From IMG/VR virus record IMGVR_UViG_3300043640_000102, positions 1 to 21,625 of that record: a stretch of 21,625 nucleotides of DNA, one strand, 5' to 3'. The notes beneath the pieces are model-generated. The model made no database searches, was not told the origin of the DNA, and saw nothing but the letters and a program-made list of their open reading frames with translations. The position numbers and the translations under genes were made by a program. The stretch comes from a virus. This document shows positions 1 through 4,360 of this stretch, in pieces; positions within the stretch are counted from its first letter, which is position 1, and the number at the start of each line of letters is the position of its first letter.

Positions 1-1
1 G

Positions 2-175
2 GCCGGACCCCGCAACCGCGACGAGATCGCGGCGTTCTTCGCTGGCCTCGATCTGCTGCCGCCGGGCGTGACGTGGCTGCACGAGTGGCGACCCGAGGCC
101 GGCAAGCCGGTCGAATCCGCCGGTGGGTCATTCGGCTCCGGCAGCTTCGGTGGGATCGGGCGCAAGGCGGCGTAG
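2..175 (+). CDS. SAM-dependent methyltransferase, C-terminal fragment (Methyltransf_19/DUF574-like)
   Basis: This is a partial gene; its 5' end lies outside the window and only 57 residues remain before a TAG stop. The fragment reads RDEIAAFFAGLDLLPPGV, then a W-RPEAG segment, and ends in a glycine/serine-rich tail with GGIGRKAA. The pattern of an 'AAFF-GL-L--PG' helix followed by 'W-RP' and a terminal 'GG-GRK' matches my memory of the C-terminus of the actinomycete S-adenosyl methyltransferase family DUF574 (Methyltransf_19). The catalytic SAM-binding part is not visible, so no substrate can be given. The next gene follows after 57 bp on the same strand. It could be a host gene at a prophage border or a phage-carried accessory gene. 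Confidence 0.72.
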   Translation, partial: AGPRNRDEIAAFFAGLDLLPPGVTWLHEWRPEAGKPVESAGGSFGSGSFGGIGRKAA

Positions 176-212
176 CCCCCGCAACGCAAAGCGTGGCCAC
201 ATCTACCCGTAG
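172..212 (+). repeat. Direct repeat copy 1, anchored on the methyltransferase stop codon
   Basis: This 41-bp stretch matches 1132-1172 at 32 of 41 positions by eye. Both copies start on the TAG stop of the gene upstream, share a core CCGCAA(C/T)GCAAAGCG, and end in CCCGTAG. Copy 1 also contains the 8-bp palindrome GTGGCCAC (193-200). It has no strong hairpin, unlike copy 2. Confidence 0.75.
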
Positions 213-232
213 ACCGCATCGGAGGGTTCACG

Positions 233-1135
233 TTGAGACTGCCGATCGCACTTTTCAACTACCAGGATGGCGGCCACCGGTCGGACGGTGGCTACGACTT
301 TCGTCCGCTGCAACGGGCGTTCGCCGACGTGACCGAGACGCCCGCGCTGATCTTGTACTGCGAGGGCAAGTACTTCCGGGCACACGGCAACGCGGGTCTG
401 TACGGCTGCGCCGAGGCGCTGTCCGACGAGTGCGGAGTCCCGTACATCCCGCTGGCCGGCTCGATGCGGCAGGGTCCGATGGGTCCGGTCGTGTTCTACA
501 ACCCTGCCGTGCTCGTCGCCCGGCGCTGGTGGGACGGCCACGACGAGCGCGAGTTCATCGACAAACGCAACCTCGCCCGGTTCGCAGTCCGGTGCAGCGG
601 GCAAGAGTTCCTGGCGTGGGTGGAGCACTGGGACGCCCGATCGGGTGACTGGCGGCTGATCCAAGCCGGGCTGCTGGACCGCTACGGCTACAAGGAGCGC
701 CTGCCGGTCATCGGCGGGGGTGACCTCAACTGCACCCCATCCGGTGATCACTGGCCGCAGCGGGACTGGGATGCTGCGGACTACCGGGCCAGATCCCACA
801 AGGGCGCCCAGATGCCGGATGGGACGTGGGCAGCCGACACCCGGGCGGTTGACCACCTGATCGGGCGGTGGGACGCCGAGCAAGGAACCCGCGTCGACGG
901 GTGCGGATTCAGCACCCTCGCCGAGGTCGAGTGGAACCGGGACCGCGCGCAGCCACTGATACCGACCGTCAACGCCGGCGTGGACCTCGGCGGCGGCTTG
1001 CACATCGATCACATCCTGGTCAACGCGACGATGCTGGAGCACTACATCCCGGGCAGCTATCGGGTGCACGTGCCACCGGACGATGGGCCGGCGCCGTCGG
1101 ACCATCGTCTGATCACAGCAGCCATCGACCTGTAG
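233..1135 (+). CDS. Endonuclease/exonuclease/phosphatase (EEP) superfamily protein
   Basis: This 300-aa protein has the full set of EEP metal-dependent phosphodiesterase motifs: N9, E44 (CEGKYF), H132 (WVEHWD), D164/N166 (GGGDLNCTP), D259-H260 (HIDHILVN) and D290-H291 (SDHRLI). The family cleaves phosphodiester bonds in nucleic acids, phosphoinositides or related substrates; the substrate here cannot be told. No signal peptide or membrane segment is visible, so it probably acts in the cytoplasm. The start is TTG at 233, chosen because GGAGGG sits at 221-226 with 6-nt spacing and the EEP fold begins at once (LPIALFNYQ). It follows the methyltransferase by 57 bp and ends before a hairpin terminator. 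In a phage setting it could be a host-takeover nuclease, but it could equally be a host gene. Confidence 0.85.
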   Translation: MRLPIALFNYQDGGHRSDGGYDFRPLQRAFADVTETPALILYCEGKYFRAHGNAGLYGCAEALSDECGVPYIPLAGSMRQGPMGPVVFYNPAVLVARRWWDGHDEREFIDKRNLARFAVRCSGQEFLAWVEHWDARSGDWRLIQAGLLDRYGYKERLPVIGGGDLNCTPSGDHWPQRDWDAADYRARSHKGAQMPDGTWAADTRAVDHLIGRWDAEQGTRVDGCGFSTLAEVEWNRDRAQPLIPTVNAGVDLGGGLHIDHILVNATMLEHYIPGSYRVHVPPDDGPAPSDHRLITAAIDL

Positions 1136-1172
1136 ACCCCGCAATGCAAAGCGCGCCCCCACTCGCCCGTAG
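1132..1172 (+). repeat. Direct repeat copy 2, anchored on the EEP stop codon
   Basis: This is the partner of 172-212 (32 of 41 positions identical by eye). The 3' part of this copy has become, or merges into, the left arm and loop of the terminator at 1154-1184. Confidence 0.75.
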
Positions 1173-1184
1173 GCAGTGGGGGCG
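1154..1184. terminator. Hairpin terminator between convergent genes
   Basis: A perfect 10-bp inverted repeat (CGCCCCCACT ... AGTGGGGGCG) encloses an 11-nt loop. It lies between the + strand EEP gene and the - strand antitoxin fusion, so it probably stops transcription from both sides. There is no T tract, which is common for GC-rich actinobacterial terminators. Confidence 0.8.
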
Positions 1185-1196
1185 CCTTGCTGTGCG

Positions 1197-1619
1197 TCAG
1201 TGCCGGATGAGGTCCCCGGCGGGCGCCTCGTGGCCGACCTCCTCGCAGATGTCCTGGATCTCGGCATGCGCGTCCGATGCGGCGGGGGTCATCTTGCCGA
1301 CCACGCCATCCCGAATCGCGTCCCACTCGATCGTGCTGCCGTCCAGCACGGTCTGAGCCAGCGGGGCGAGTCGGTGCAGCAGTTCATTCGCGGCGCTCGC
1401 GGTGAGGCACGGGATGGGGTACCAGCGCGCGTGGCCCTGCGCCACCCGCCCGGGGACTGCGCGGGTTTCATGAGATCCGGGCTCGGGGTTGTACTCGGCG
1501 CCGAGTTCGCCGGTTTCGAGATCCAACGCGATGTGCACCGGCTGGCGCACGTTCTGGCCCGGGTAGCGGCGGTACAGGGCACGTGCGCCTTTGACCTCGG
1601 TGATTTTGAGCGTGGTCAT
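1197..1619 (-). CDS. Possible short product from an internal start (C-terminal domain only)
   Basis: This is the same reading frame as the full fusion, starting at the ATG at 1619 (MTTLKITEVKGARALYRR). A purine-rich AGGAGAGAAG lies directly upstream and is a much better ribosome binding site than anything before the ATG at 1757. It would yield a 140-aa protein without the antitoxin domain. It is reported as an alternative product, not an extra gene. Confidence 0.5.
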   Translation of the reverse strand: MTTLKITEVKGARALYRRYPGQNVRQPVHIALDLETGELGAEYNPEPGSHETRAVPGRVAQGHARWYPIPCLTASAANELLHRLAPLAQTVLDGSTIEWDAIRDGVVGKMTPAASDAHAEIQDICEEVGHEAPAGDLIRH

Positions 1620-1757
1620 CTTCTCTCCTATGGCGGTGAGGCGGGCGACTGGTCGGCCATTGCGGGTAATGGTGATGTCGGTGCCCTGCTGGGCGATGGT
1701 GACGAGATCACCGAGACGCTTGCGGGCTTCCTCGATACCAACGTTCTCGCTGGTCAT
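1197..1757 (-). CDS. Orphan YefM/Phd-type antitoxin domain fused to a phage-type C-terminal domain
   Basis: This 186-aa protein has residues 3-45 typical of the Phd/YefM antitoxin N-terminal DNA-binding domain (VGIEEARKRLGDL, then ITRNGRPVARL). These domains fold as dimers, bind palindromic operators and repress their own promoter. Residues 47-186 form a second domain (RRYPGQ, HIALDLETGELGAEYN, RWYPIPCLT, STIEWD) resembling short hypothetical proteins of actinophages as I remember them. No toxin gene follows; the gene runs into a terminator. The ATG at 1757 was chosen over an upstream in-frame start because it begins the antitoxin fold and sits directly below a -35/-10 promoter, implying a leaderless mRNA. 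An internal ATG at 1619 (M47) is preceded by AGGAGAGAAG, so the C-terminal domain (140 aa) may also be made alone. Confidence 0.75.
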   Translation of the reverse strand: MTSENVGIEEARKRLGDLVTIAQQGTDITITRNGRPVARLTAIGEKMTTLKITEVKGARALYRRYPGQNVRQPVHIALDLETGELGAEYNPEPGSHETRAVPGRVAQGHARWYPIPCLTASAANELLHRLAPLAQTVLDGSTIEWDAIRDGVVGKMTPAASDAHAEIQDICEEVGHEAPAGDLIRH

Positions 1758-1793
1758 GCCCAAAACCTTAAGGTTCTGTGAGGCCGAAGTCAA
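1758..1793 (-). promoter_or_regulatory. Promoter of the antitoxin fusion (TTGACT-17-TAAGGT), leaderless
   Basis: On the - strand TTGACT (1788-1793) is followed after exactly 17 nt by TAAGGT (1765-1770). The usual start-site distance places the first transcribed base at or within a base or two of the ATG at 1757, which has no ribosome binding site. This predicts a leaderless mRNA, a common form in actinobacteria. Confidence 0.7.
1764..1775. promoter_or_regulatory. 12-bp perfect palindrome over the -10 box, candidate operator
   Basis: AACCTTAAGGTT is a perfect palindrome that covers the -10 hexamer of the promoter. Phd/YefM antitoxins bind palindromes in their own promoter, so this is the natural candidate for the autorepression site; that role is inferred. 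Confidence 0.55.
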
Positions 1794-1810
1794 CACCCCG
1801 TCGGCCTCAC

Positions 1811-1859
1811 GACAAAACAGCCGCCCTGCTCCCTACCCGAAGGTAGAGGCAGGGCGGCT
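1811..1859 (-). terminator. Intrinsic terminator ending the leftward late operon
   Basis: AGCCGCCCTGC (1819-1829) pairs with GCAGGGCGGCT (1849-1859), and an inner CTACC/GGTAG stem closes a CGAA loop (+ strand). Read on the - strand the hairpin is followed by GTTTTGT, so it is oriented to stop leftward transcripts. It lies downstream of the last late gene (ending at 2038) and upstream of the antitoxin promoter. Confidence 0.85.
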
Positions 1860-2037
1860 ACGCGTTTGGGCGACTTTGGCGGAGGTGATCGAGTGTCAGC
1901 TACGCCAAAGGCTGTCGGCGATATGCTCGGGTCCGCTGGCCCGTCGCGCGGCGTTCGAGGAGCCTGGTTACCTCGGTCGGGTCGCTCCCGGGTCGCCGGT
2001 TCGAATCCGGCCGCCGCTCCCGGCGGGCCAGCACCAG
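1860..2037. other. Non-coding stretch between late-operon terminator and kinase-like gene
   Basis: No convincing gene is visible in this stretch. It holds an inverted repeat TTTGGCG (1875-1881) / CGCCAAA (1903-1909) with a 21-nt gap, and the tRNA-like fold at 1947-2018. No integrase arm sites or duplicated attachment core could be recognised. Confidence 0.5.
1947..2018 (+). other. Degenerate tRNA-like cloverleaf (possible tRNA remnant or att-site relic)
   Basis: The 3' half is a perfect T arm: GCCGG-TTCGAAT-CCGGC (1995-2011). It is followed by CGCCGCT, which pairs with CGCGGCG (1947-1953) at six of seven positions. A D arm GAGG-AGCCTGGTTA-CCTC (1957-1974) has the usual A14 and GG. The anticodon arm is abnormal: the best stem (TCGGG/CCCGG) closes a 5-nt loop and leaves only about 3 nt for the variable region. 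The total is 72 nt with no encoded CCA. This looks like a decayed tRNA or a tRNA mimic rather than a working tRNA; I assign no anticodon. Confidence 0.45.
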
Positions 2038-2412
2038 CTAGCTGTCCCCGTAGTCCAAGGCGACGAGCCTGCCGTTGAGGTAGCCCCAACTGTCCTGCTT
2101 GTTCTCGGCGGGAACCCGGTAGTCGGTCCGGTCAACCAGCGCCTCGTACTCCGCGCCGGTGAGTTCGCGCTCCAACGGTTCGCAGCGGGGCATGACGATC
2201 AGCCATCCGCCGGGGACCGACCAGAGCACCGGGCACAGTTCGGGCCACCCGGTCTTCCCGAACTCCGCTTCCTGCATGTTGCCGAGCAGGCCGTGCAGGA
2301 ACATGTCCCAGCGGAAGGTGTTGTGCCACCAGAACCGGGGGATCTTGATCGCGTACCGGCGGGTCAGGATGACGAACCGGGTCACGCCCCGCCGGTTGAG
2401 AGTCAACGACAT
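2038..2412 (-). CDS. Minimal protein-kinase-like phage protein
   Basis: This 124-aa protein carries pieces of the kinase fold in the right order. YAIKIP contains a candidate ATP-binding lysine (K23). A helix with NMQEAEF offers a glutamate (E48/E50). GGWLIVMPRCEPL looks like a hinge. The C-terminal segment K-D107-SWGYLN113-GRLVAL-D120-YG resembles a compressed catalytic loop plus DFG motif, as in aminoglycoside/choline-kinase relatives ('D--xxN---GRLV--DYG'). At 124 aa it is about half of a normal kinase, with no substrate lobe. I recall similar short phage proteins of unknown function. Activity is therefore uncertain; it could be a pseudokinase or a binding decoy. Its ATG lies 2 nt after the stop of the gene upstream, so it is translationally coupled and is the last gene of the leftward unit. 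Confidence 0.6.
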   Translation of the reverse strand: MSLTLNRRGVTRFVILTRRYAIKIPRFWWHNTFRWDMFLHGLLGNMQEAEFGKTGWPELCPVLWSVPGGWLIVMPRCEPLERELTGAEYEALVDRTDYRVPAENKQDSWGYLNGRLVALDYGDS

Positions 2413-2414
2413 AG

Positions 2415-2618
2415 CTACAGCGGCTGGCCGGGGTGCTGAGGGAAGTGCGGGGCCAGGACCAGTTCAAGCACGTTGTGGATGTTGGCCTCCAGCCGGCCCG
2501 CTGCATCCTCGGTCAGGCAGAGATCCGCCGGCATCTCCACGCTGCACGTGATCCGCCGGCTCTGGATATGGGTGTGGAAAACAGCACCCGGGGTCTGGCA
2601 CTCCGTGGCGACCGCCAT
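2415..2618 (-). CDS. Small hypothetical phage protein (67 aa)
   Basis: This unrecognised protein starts MAVATECQTPGAVFHT and has a C-terminal LELVLAPHFPQHPGQPL. The ATG at 2618 overlaps the TGA of the upstream gene (TGATG), which I prefer over a GTG one codon earlier. It has no signal peptide or membrane segment and contains two cysteines. Its last residues (H-P-G-Q-P-L) nearly repeat the end of the upstream gene product (H-S-G-Q-P-L), and the DNA is also similar there. Confidence 0.6.
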   Translation of the reverse strand: MAVATECQTPGAVFHTHIQSRRITCSVEMPADLCLTEDAAGRLEANIHNVLELVLAPHFPQHPGQPL

Positions 2619-2836
2619 CACAGCGGCTGACCAGAGTGCAGTCCGAGAGCACGGCGATACGTCGCACCCGTCTCACCGCCGACGGAAACGGACGCGACGA
2701 TCGACGCCCATTCGGACGGTTCGAAGGACTGCTCGGCGCCGTCGTCACCCGCCCAGACGGTGACTGACCCGTCTTCGTTGCGCTTGAAGAACCAGCCGTC
2801 GTGGGCGTGGAAAGCGCCCGGAATCGTGCGGCTCAC
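2618..2836 (-). CDS. Small hypothetical phage protein (72 aa)
   Basis: It starts SRTIPGAF and contains HDGWFFKRNEDGSVTVWAG, a 'GWFF-R--DGSV' pattern I associate with short phage proteins, then SFEPSEWASIVASVS. The function is unknown. I chose the GTG at 2836 because it overlaps the stop of the preceding membrane protein by 4 nt (GTGA); the longer reading frame upstream is an arginine-rich shadow. It is soluble and acidic in its first half, and is coupled to the next gene by a TGATG overlap. Confidence 0.65.
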   Translation of the reverse strand: MSRTIPGAFHAHDGWFFKRNEDGSVTVWAGDDGAEQSFEPSEWASIVASVSVGGETGATYRRALGLHSGQPL

Positions 2837-2967
2837 GGGTGGTAGACCATGACGGCCGCACCGGCGAGCCCGAGGCCGATGGCGACCGCGAGCAGGGACT
2901 TGGTGTACCACGCTGCCACTCCGGCGACGATCGCACCGATGAGGAACAGCAGGAACTCGGCGCTCAC
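2833..2967 (-). CDS. Tiny two-helix membrane protein (44 aa), lysis cluster
   Basis: This small gene encodes an N-terminal SAEFLLFLIGAIVAGVAAWY helix, a short YTK turn and a second helix (LLAVAIGLGLAGAAVMVY). It is therefore a membrane hairpin with almost no soluble part. GTG at 2967 overlaps the stop of the upstream holin-like gene by 4 nt (GTGA), and its own stop overlaps the next GTG in the same way. This chain of overlaps on both sides is the main evidence that it is real. It is a candidate holin, antiholin or pinholin, but the size is compatible with any small membrane effector. Confidence 0.7.
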   Translation of the reverse strand: MSAEFLLFLIGAIVAGVAAWYTKSLLAVAIGLGLAGAAVMVYHP

Positions 2968-3134
2968 TTGCTGGCCACCGGGGTGTTGCTCACTCCGTAC
3001 ACCCCGAGGGCGCCGACAGCGGCTACAACGACCGTGACGATGTTCCAGCCCACGGAGTGCGGGGAAAGGGTGCCGAGCGCAGCGGTAGCGGCGGCGGCGA
3101 TGACGGCGACGATGGTCTTCGAGTACTTACCCAT
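2964..3134 (-). CDS. Holin-like two-helix membrane protein (56 aa)
   Basis: It starts MGKYSKTIVAVIAAAATAAL, then has a short polar loop (SPHSVGWN) and a second helix ending GALGVYGVSNTP. The 'LGVY-V-NTP' ending is very like holin candidates of actinophages that I remember. The ATG at 3134 has GGAG 9-12 nt upstream; the longer frame has no such site. It is downstream of the endolysin and other small membrane proteins, which supports a lysis role. It is the first gene left of a ~97-bp gap with overlapping inverted repeats, so it may have its own control. Confidence 0.75.
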   Translation of the reverse strand: MGKYSKTIVAVIAAAATAALGTLSPHSVGWNIVTVVVAAVGALGVYGVSNTPVASK

Positions 3135-3156
3135 GGTGATGACTCCGATCTTGGAG

Positions 3157-3194
3157 GGATGTTCGGAATGGGACATCCGAACCAGGGGATGTCC
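3157..3194. promoter_or_regulatory. Overlapping inverted repeats between divergent genes
   Basis: GTTCGGA (3161-3167) pairs with TCCGAAC (3176-3182), and GGACATCC (3171-3178) pairs with GGATGTCC (3187-3194). Each pair has an 8-nt gap. The stems share 3176-3178, so as RNA they exclude each other. A third, imperfect copy GGATGTTC starts at 3157. The stretch lies between the divergent genes at 3134 (-) and 3232 (+), so it may be an operator array, or a leader-RNA switch for the holin-like gene. Confidence 0.6.
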
Positions 3195-3231
3195 GGGATC
3201 TTGGACTTGGCGGATACGGCACACTGGACTG

Positions 3232-3552
3232 ATGGACCGCTACCTACCAGCCGGAGCCCAGCACCATGACCTGCTGCGGGAGTACCACCGGACCACCGGT
3301 GGCGTCTGGTATCACCCCGGAGACCACCCGGCGCTAGACGGCTACATCCGGTGGGGTGTGCTCGCAGACGGCCGGCCATGGCTGTCGTCGAGCATCCGGC
3401 CGGTGATGGGTGAGTGGGTCTTTCCCGACACGGAGGAAGGCGAGATCGCCATCGCCGCCGCCGTCCGGGAACTCCTGTCGACGCGTCCGGATGGGCGGTG
3501 GGAGAAGCGGCCGGTAACGCCGGAAGGGCTCGGCCACCCGAAGGGGAACTAG
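3232..3552 (+). CDS. Inverted hypothetical gene inside the lysis cluster (106 aa)
   Basis: I do not recognise this protein. It starts MDRYLPAGAQHHDLLREYHR, continues with GGVWYHPGDHPALDGYIRWG and VMGEWVFPDTEEGEIAIAAA, and ends polar (TPEGLGHPKGN). It has no membrane segments and is rich in Trp, His and Pro. It is the only + strand gene in the late region. It stands head to head with the holin-like gene across the inverted repeats, and ends on the same CTAG as the 3549-3944 gene. No ribosome binding site precedes the ATG, so it may be leaderless. This looks like an inserted accessory ('moron') gene. The absence of a clear promoter leaves some doubt. Confidence 0.55.
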   Translation: MDRYLPAGAQHHDLLREYHRTTGGVWYHPGDHPALDGYIRWGVLADGRPWLSSSIRPVMGEWVFPDTEEGEIAIAAAVRELLSTRPDGRWEKRPVTPEGLGHPKGN

Positions 3553-3944
3553 CGCGGTGCCTTCGGTGGAGTCCCGCAGGTGTTCGATGGCGGATCCGGG
3601 TACGGATGCGCGGCACGGTCCGCCGCGGTCTGCGCAAGCTTCGTCTTCCACGCGCTGTACACCGACGCTGCCTCTTCCTGAGTCTTCGCCGAAAACAGCG
3701 AGTTGATCAGATTGTTGAGGGCGGCGTTGTACGAATCCGCGGCCGTTGTCCGGGCCTGCAACGCCTTGACGAGCTGATCGTTCACGTCGGACTGGCAGGC
3801 CACGAACTGGGTCAACGCCGAGTTCTGCGCCTTCAGCGCCGCCTTGCCGTGCTCGGTGTCGATCTGCGACTTGACGCTGATACCAGCCGCGATCAGCGAC
3901 ACCGCCGCAACGAAAACGCCGAGCTTCTGTCCACGTGTTCCCAT
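3549..3944 (-). CDS. Membrane-anchored protein with long periplasm-side helix (131 aa)
   Basis: There is one N-terminal membrane helix (LGVFVAAVSLIAAGISV) after a short basic MGTRGQK head. A mostly helical, Ala/Gln-rich domain follows (QIDTEHGKAALKAQ through KTKLAQTAADRAA) with a Pro-rich tail ending CGTPPKAPR. The outside domain has two cysteines. I choose the ATG at 3944, which overlaps the upstream TGA (TGATG); a GTG at 3947 is also well placed behind AGGAGG. The layout (single anchor plus coiled helix within a lysis cluster) recalls spanin-like or Rz-like accessory lysis proteins, but I see no real family match. Its stop shares a CTAG with the convergent gene. Confidence 0.65.
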   Translation of the reverse strand: MGTRGQKLGVFVAAVSLIAAGISVKSQIDTEHGKAALKAQNSALTQFVACQSDVNDQLVKALQARTTAADSYNAALNNLINSLFSAKTQEEAASVYSAWKTKLAQTAADRAAHPYPDPPSNTCGTPPKAPR

Positions 3945-4081
3945 CACCGGCGTTCCTCCTGTCGCCTCGCGGGCGTGACCGCCCTGATCGCTTTGATCGC
4001 CAGCCAGCCCACCCCGCCGCCGGCTGCGATCGCCACAGCCGACCTCACAGCGTCGGGCAGTACATCAGTCAGTCCGGGCAT
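3944..4081 (-). CDS. Tiny single-helix membrane protein (45 aa), lysis cluster
   Basis: The protein is MPGLTDVLPDAVRSAVAIAA followed by GGGVGWLAIKAIRAVTPARR and a basic QEERR end: one membrane helix with a positively charged tail. Its ATG overlaps the TGA of the 77-aa gene (TGATG), and its TGA overlaps the ATG of the next gene in the same way. The ribosome binding site for that next gene (AGGAGG) is embedded in its last codons. It could be a holin partner or antiholin; no family was recognised. Confidence 0.7.
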   Translation of the reverse strand: MPGLTDVLPDAVRSAVAIAAGGGVGWLAIKAIRAVTPARRQEERR

Positions 4082-4314
4082 CAGGGAGTCCTCGCGTCGG
4101 GGCTGTCAGCCGGGTGCGGATTCGGAGGTGGGGGTATTTGCGGGGGTGGCCTCGTTGATCCCTCTACCCGGAACGCGGCGAGGATCGACCCGATCCCCAC
4201 CCCGAGCAACGCCCACAGTTCCGGCGGGACGTTGCCTTTGGTGTTCCAGGCGGAGATCACAACGGTGGTGAGCCACCCGACGGCGTACACGATCAGCAGC
4301 ACGGTCCGGGCCAC
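4081..4314 (-). CDS. Holin-like two-helix membrane protein with proline-rich tail (77 aa)
   Basis: Two membrane helices (TVLLIVYAVGWLTTVVISAW and LWALLGVGIGSILAAF) are joined by a short NTKGNVPPE loop. They are followed by a cytoplasm- or periplasm-side tail very rich in proline (RPPPQIPPPPNPHP). The start is GTG at 4314, 6 nt after GGGAGGAG. It is the first gene after the endolysin, the usual place for a holin in actinophages. Its stop overlaps the next start (TGATG). Confidence 0.72.
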   Translation of the reverse strand: MARTVLLIVYAVGWLTTVVISAWNTKGNVPPELWALLGVGIGSILAAFRVEGSTRPPPQIPPPPNPHPADSPDARTP

Positions 4315-4360
4315 CGTCGCTCCTCCCGTCGTTGATTGGTCGGCGGAGGTGGTCGGCAGT

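Noticed and set aside
203-1267. A 354-codon - strand frame opposite the EEP gene
   Set aside because: The EEP frame has all catalytic motifs and a good ribosome binding site. The opposite frame is Arg/Val-rich without motifs and runs through the terminator.
1197-1757. A toxin gene paired with the antitoxin domain
   Set aside because: Left of 1197 there is only the terminator and the EEP gene on the other strand, and right of the promoter there is no gene before the late terminator. No PIN, RelE or Doc-like frame was found nearby.
1947-2018. A functional tRNA gene
   Set aside because: The anticodon arm cannot form a 5-bp stem with a 7-nt loop, and the variable loop would be too short. I keep it only as a tRNA-like element.
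1866-2078. A small + strand gene through the tRNA-like region
   Set aside because: It has no ribosome binding site, its composition is like random GC-rich sequence, and it overlaps a structured RNA-like region.
2839-3231. An N-terminal extension of the inverted gene at 3232-3552
   Set aside because: The extension runs antisense to two membrane-protein genes and through the inverted repeats. Residues before MDRYLPAG look like shadow sequence.
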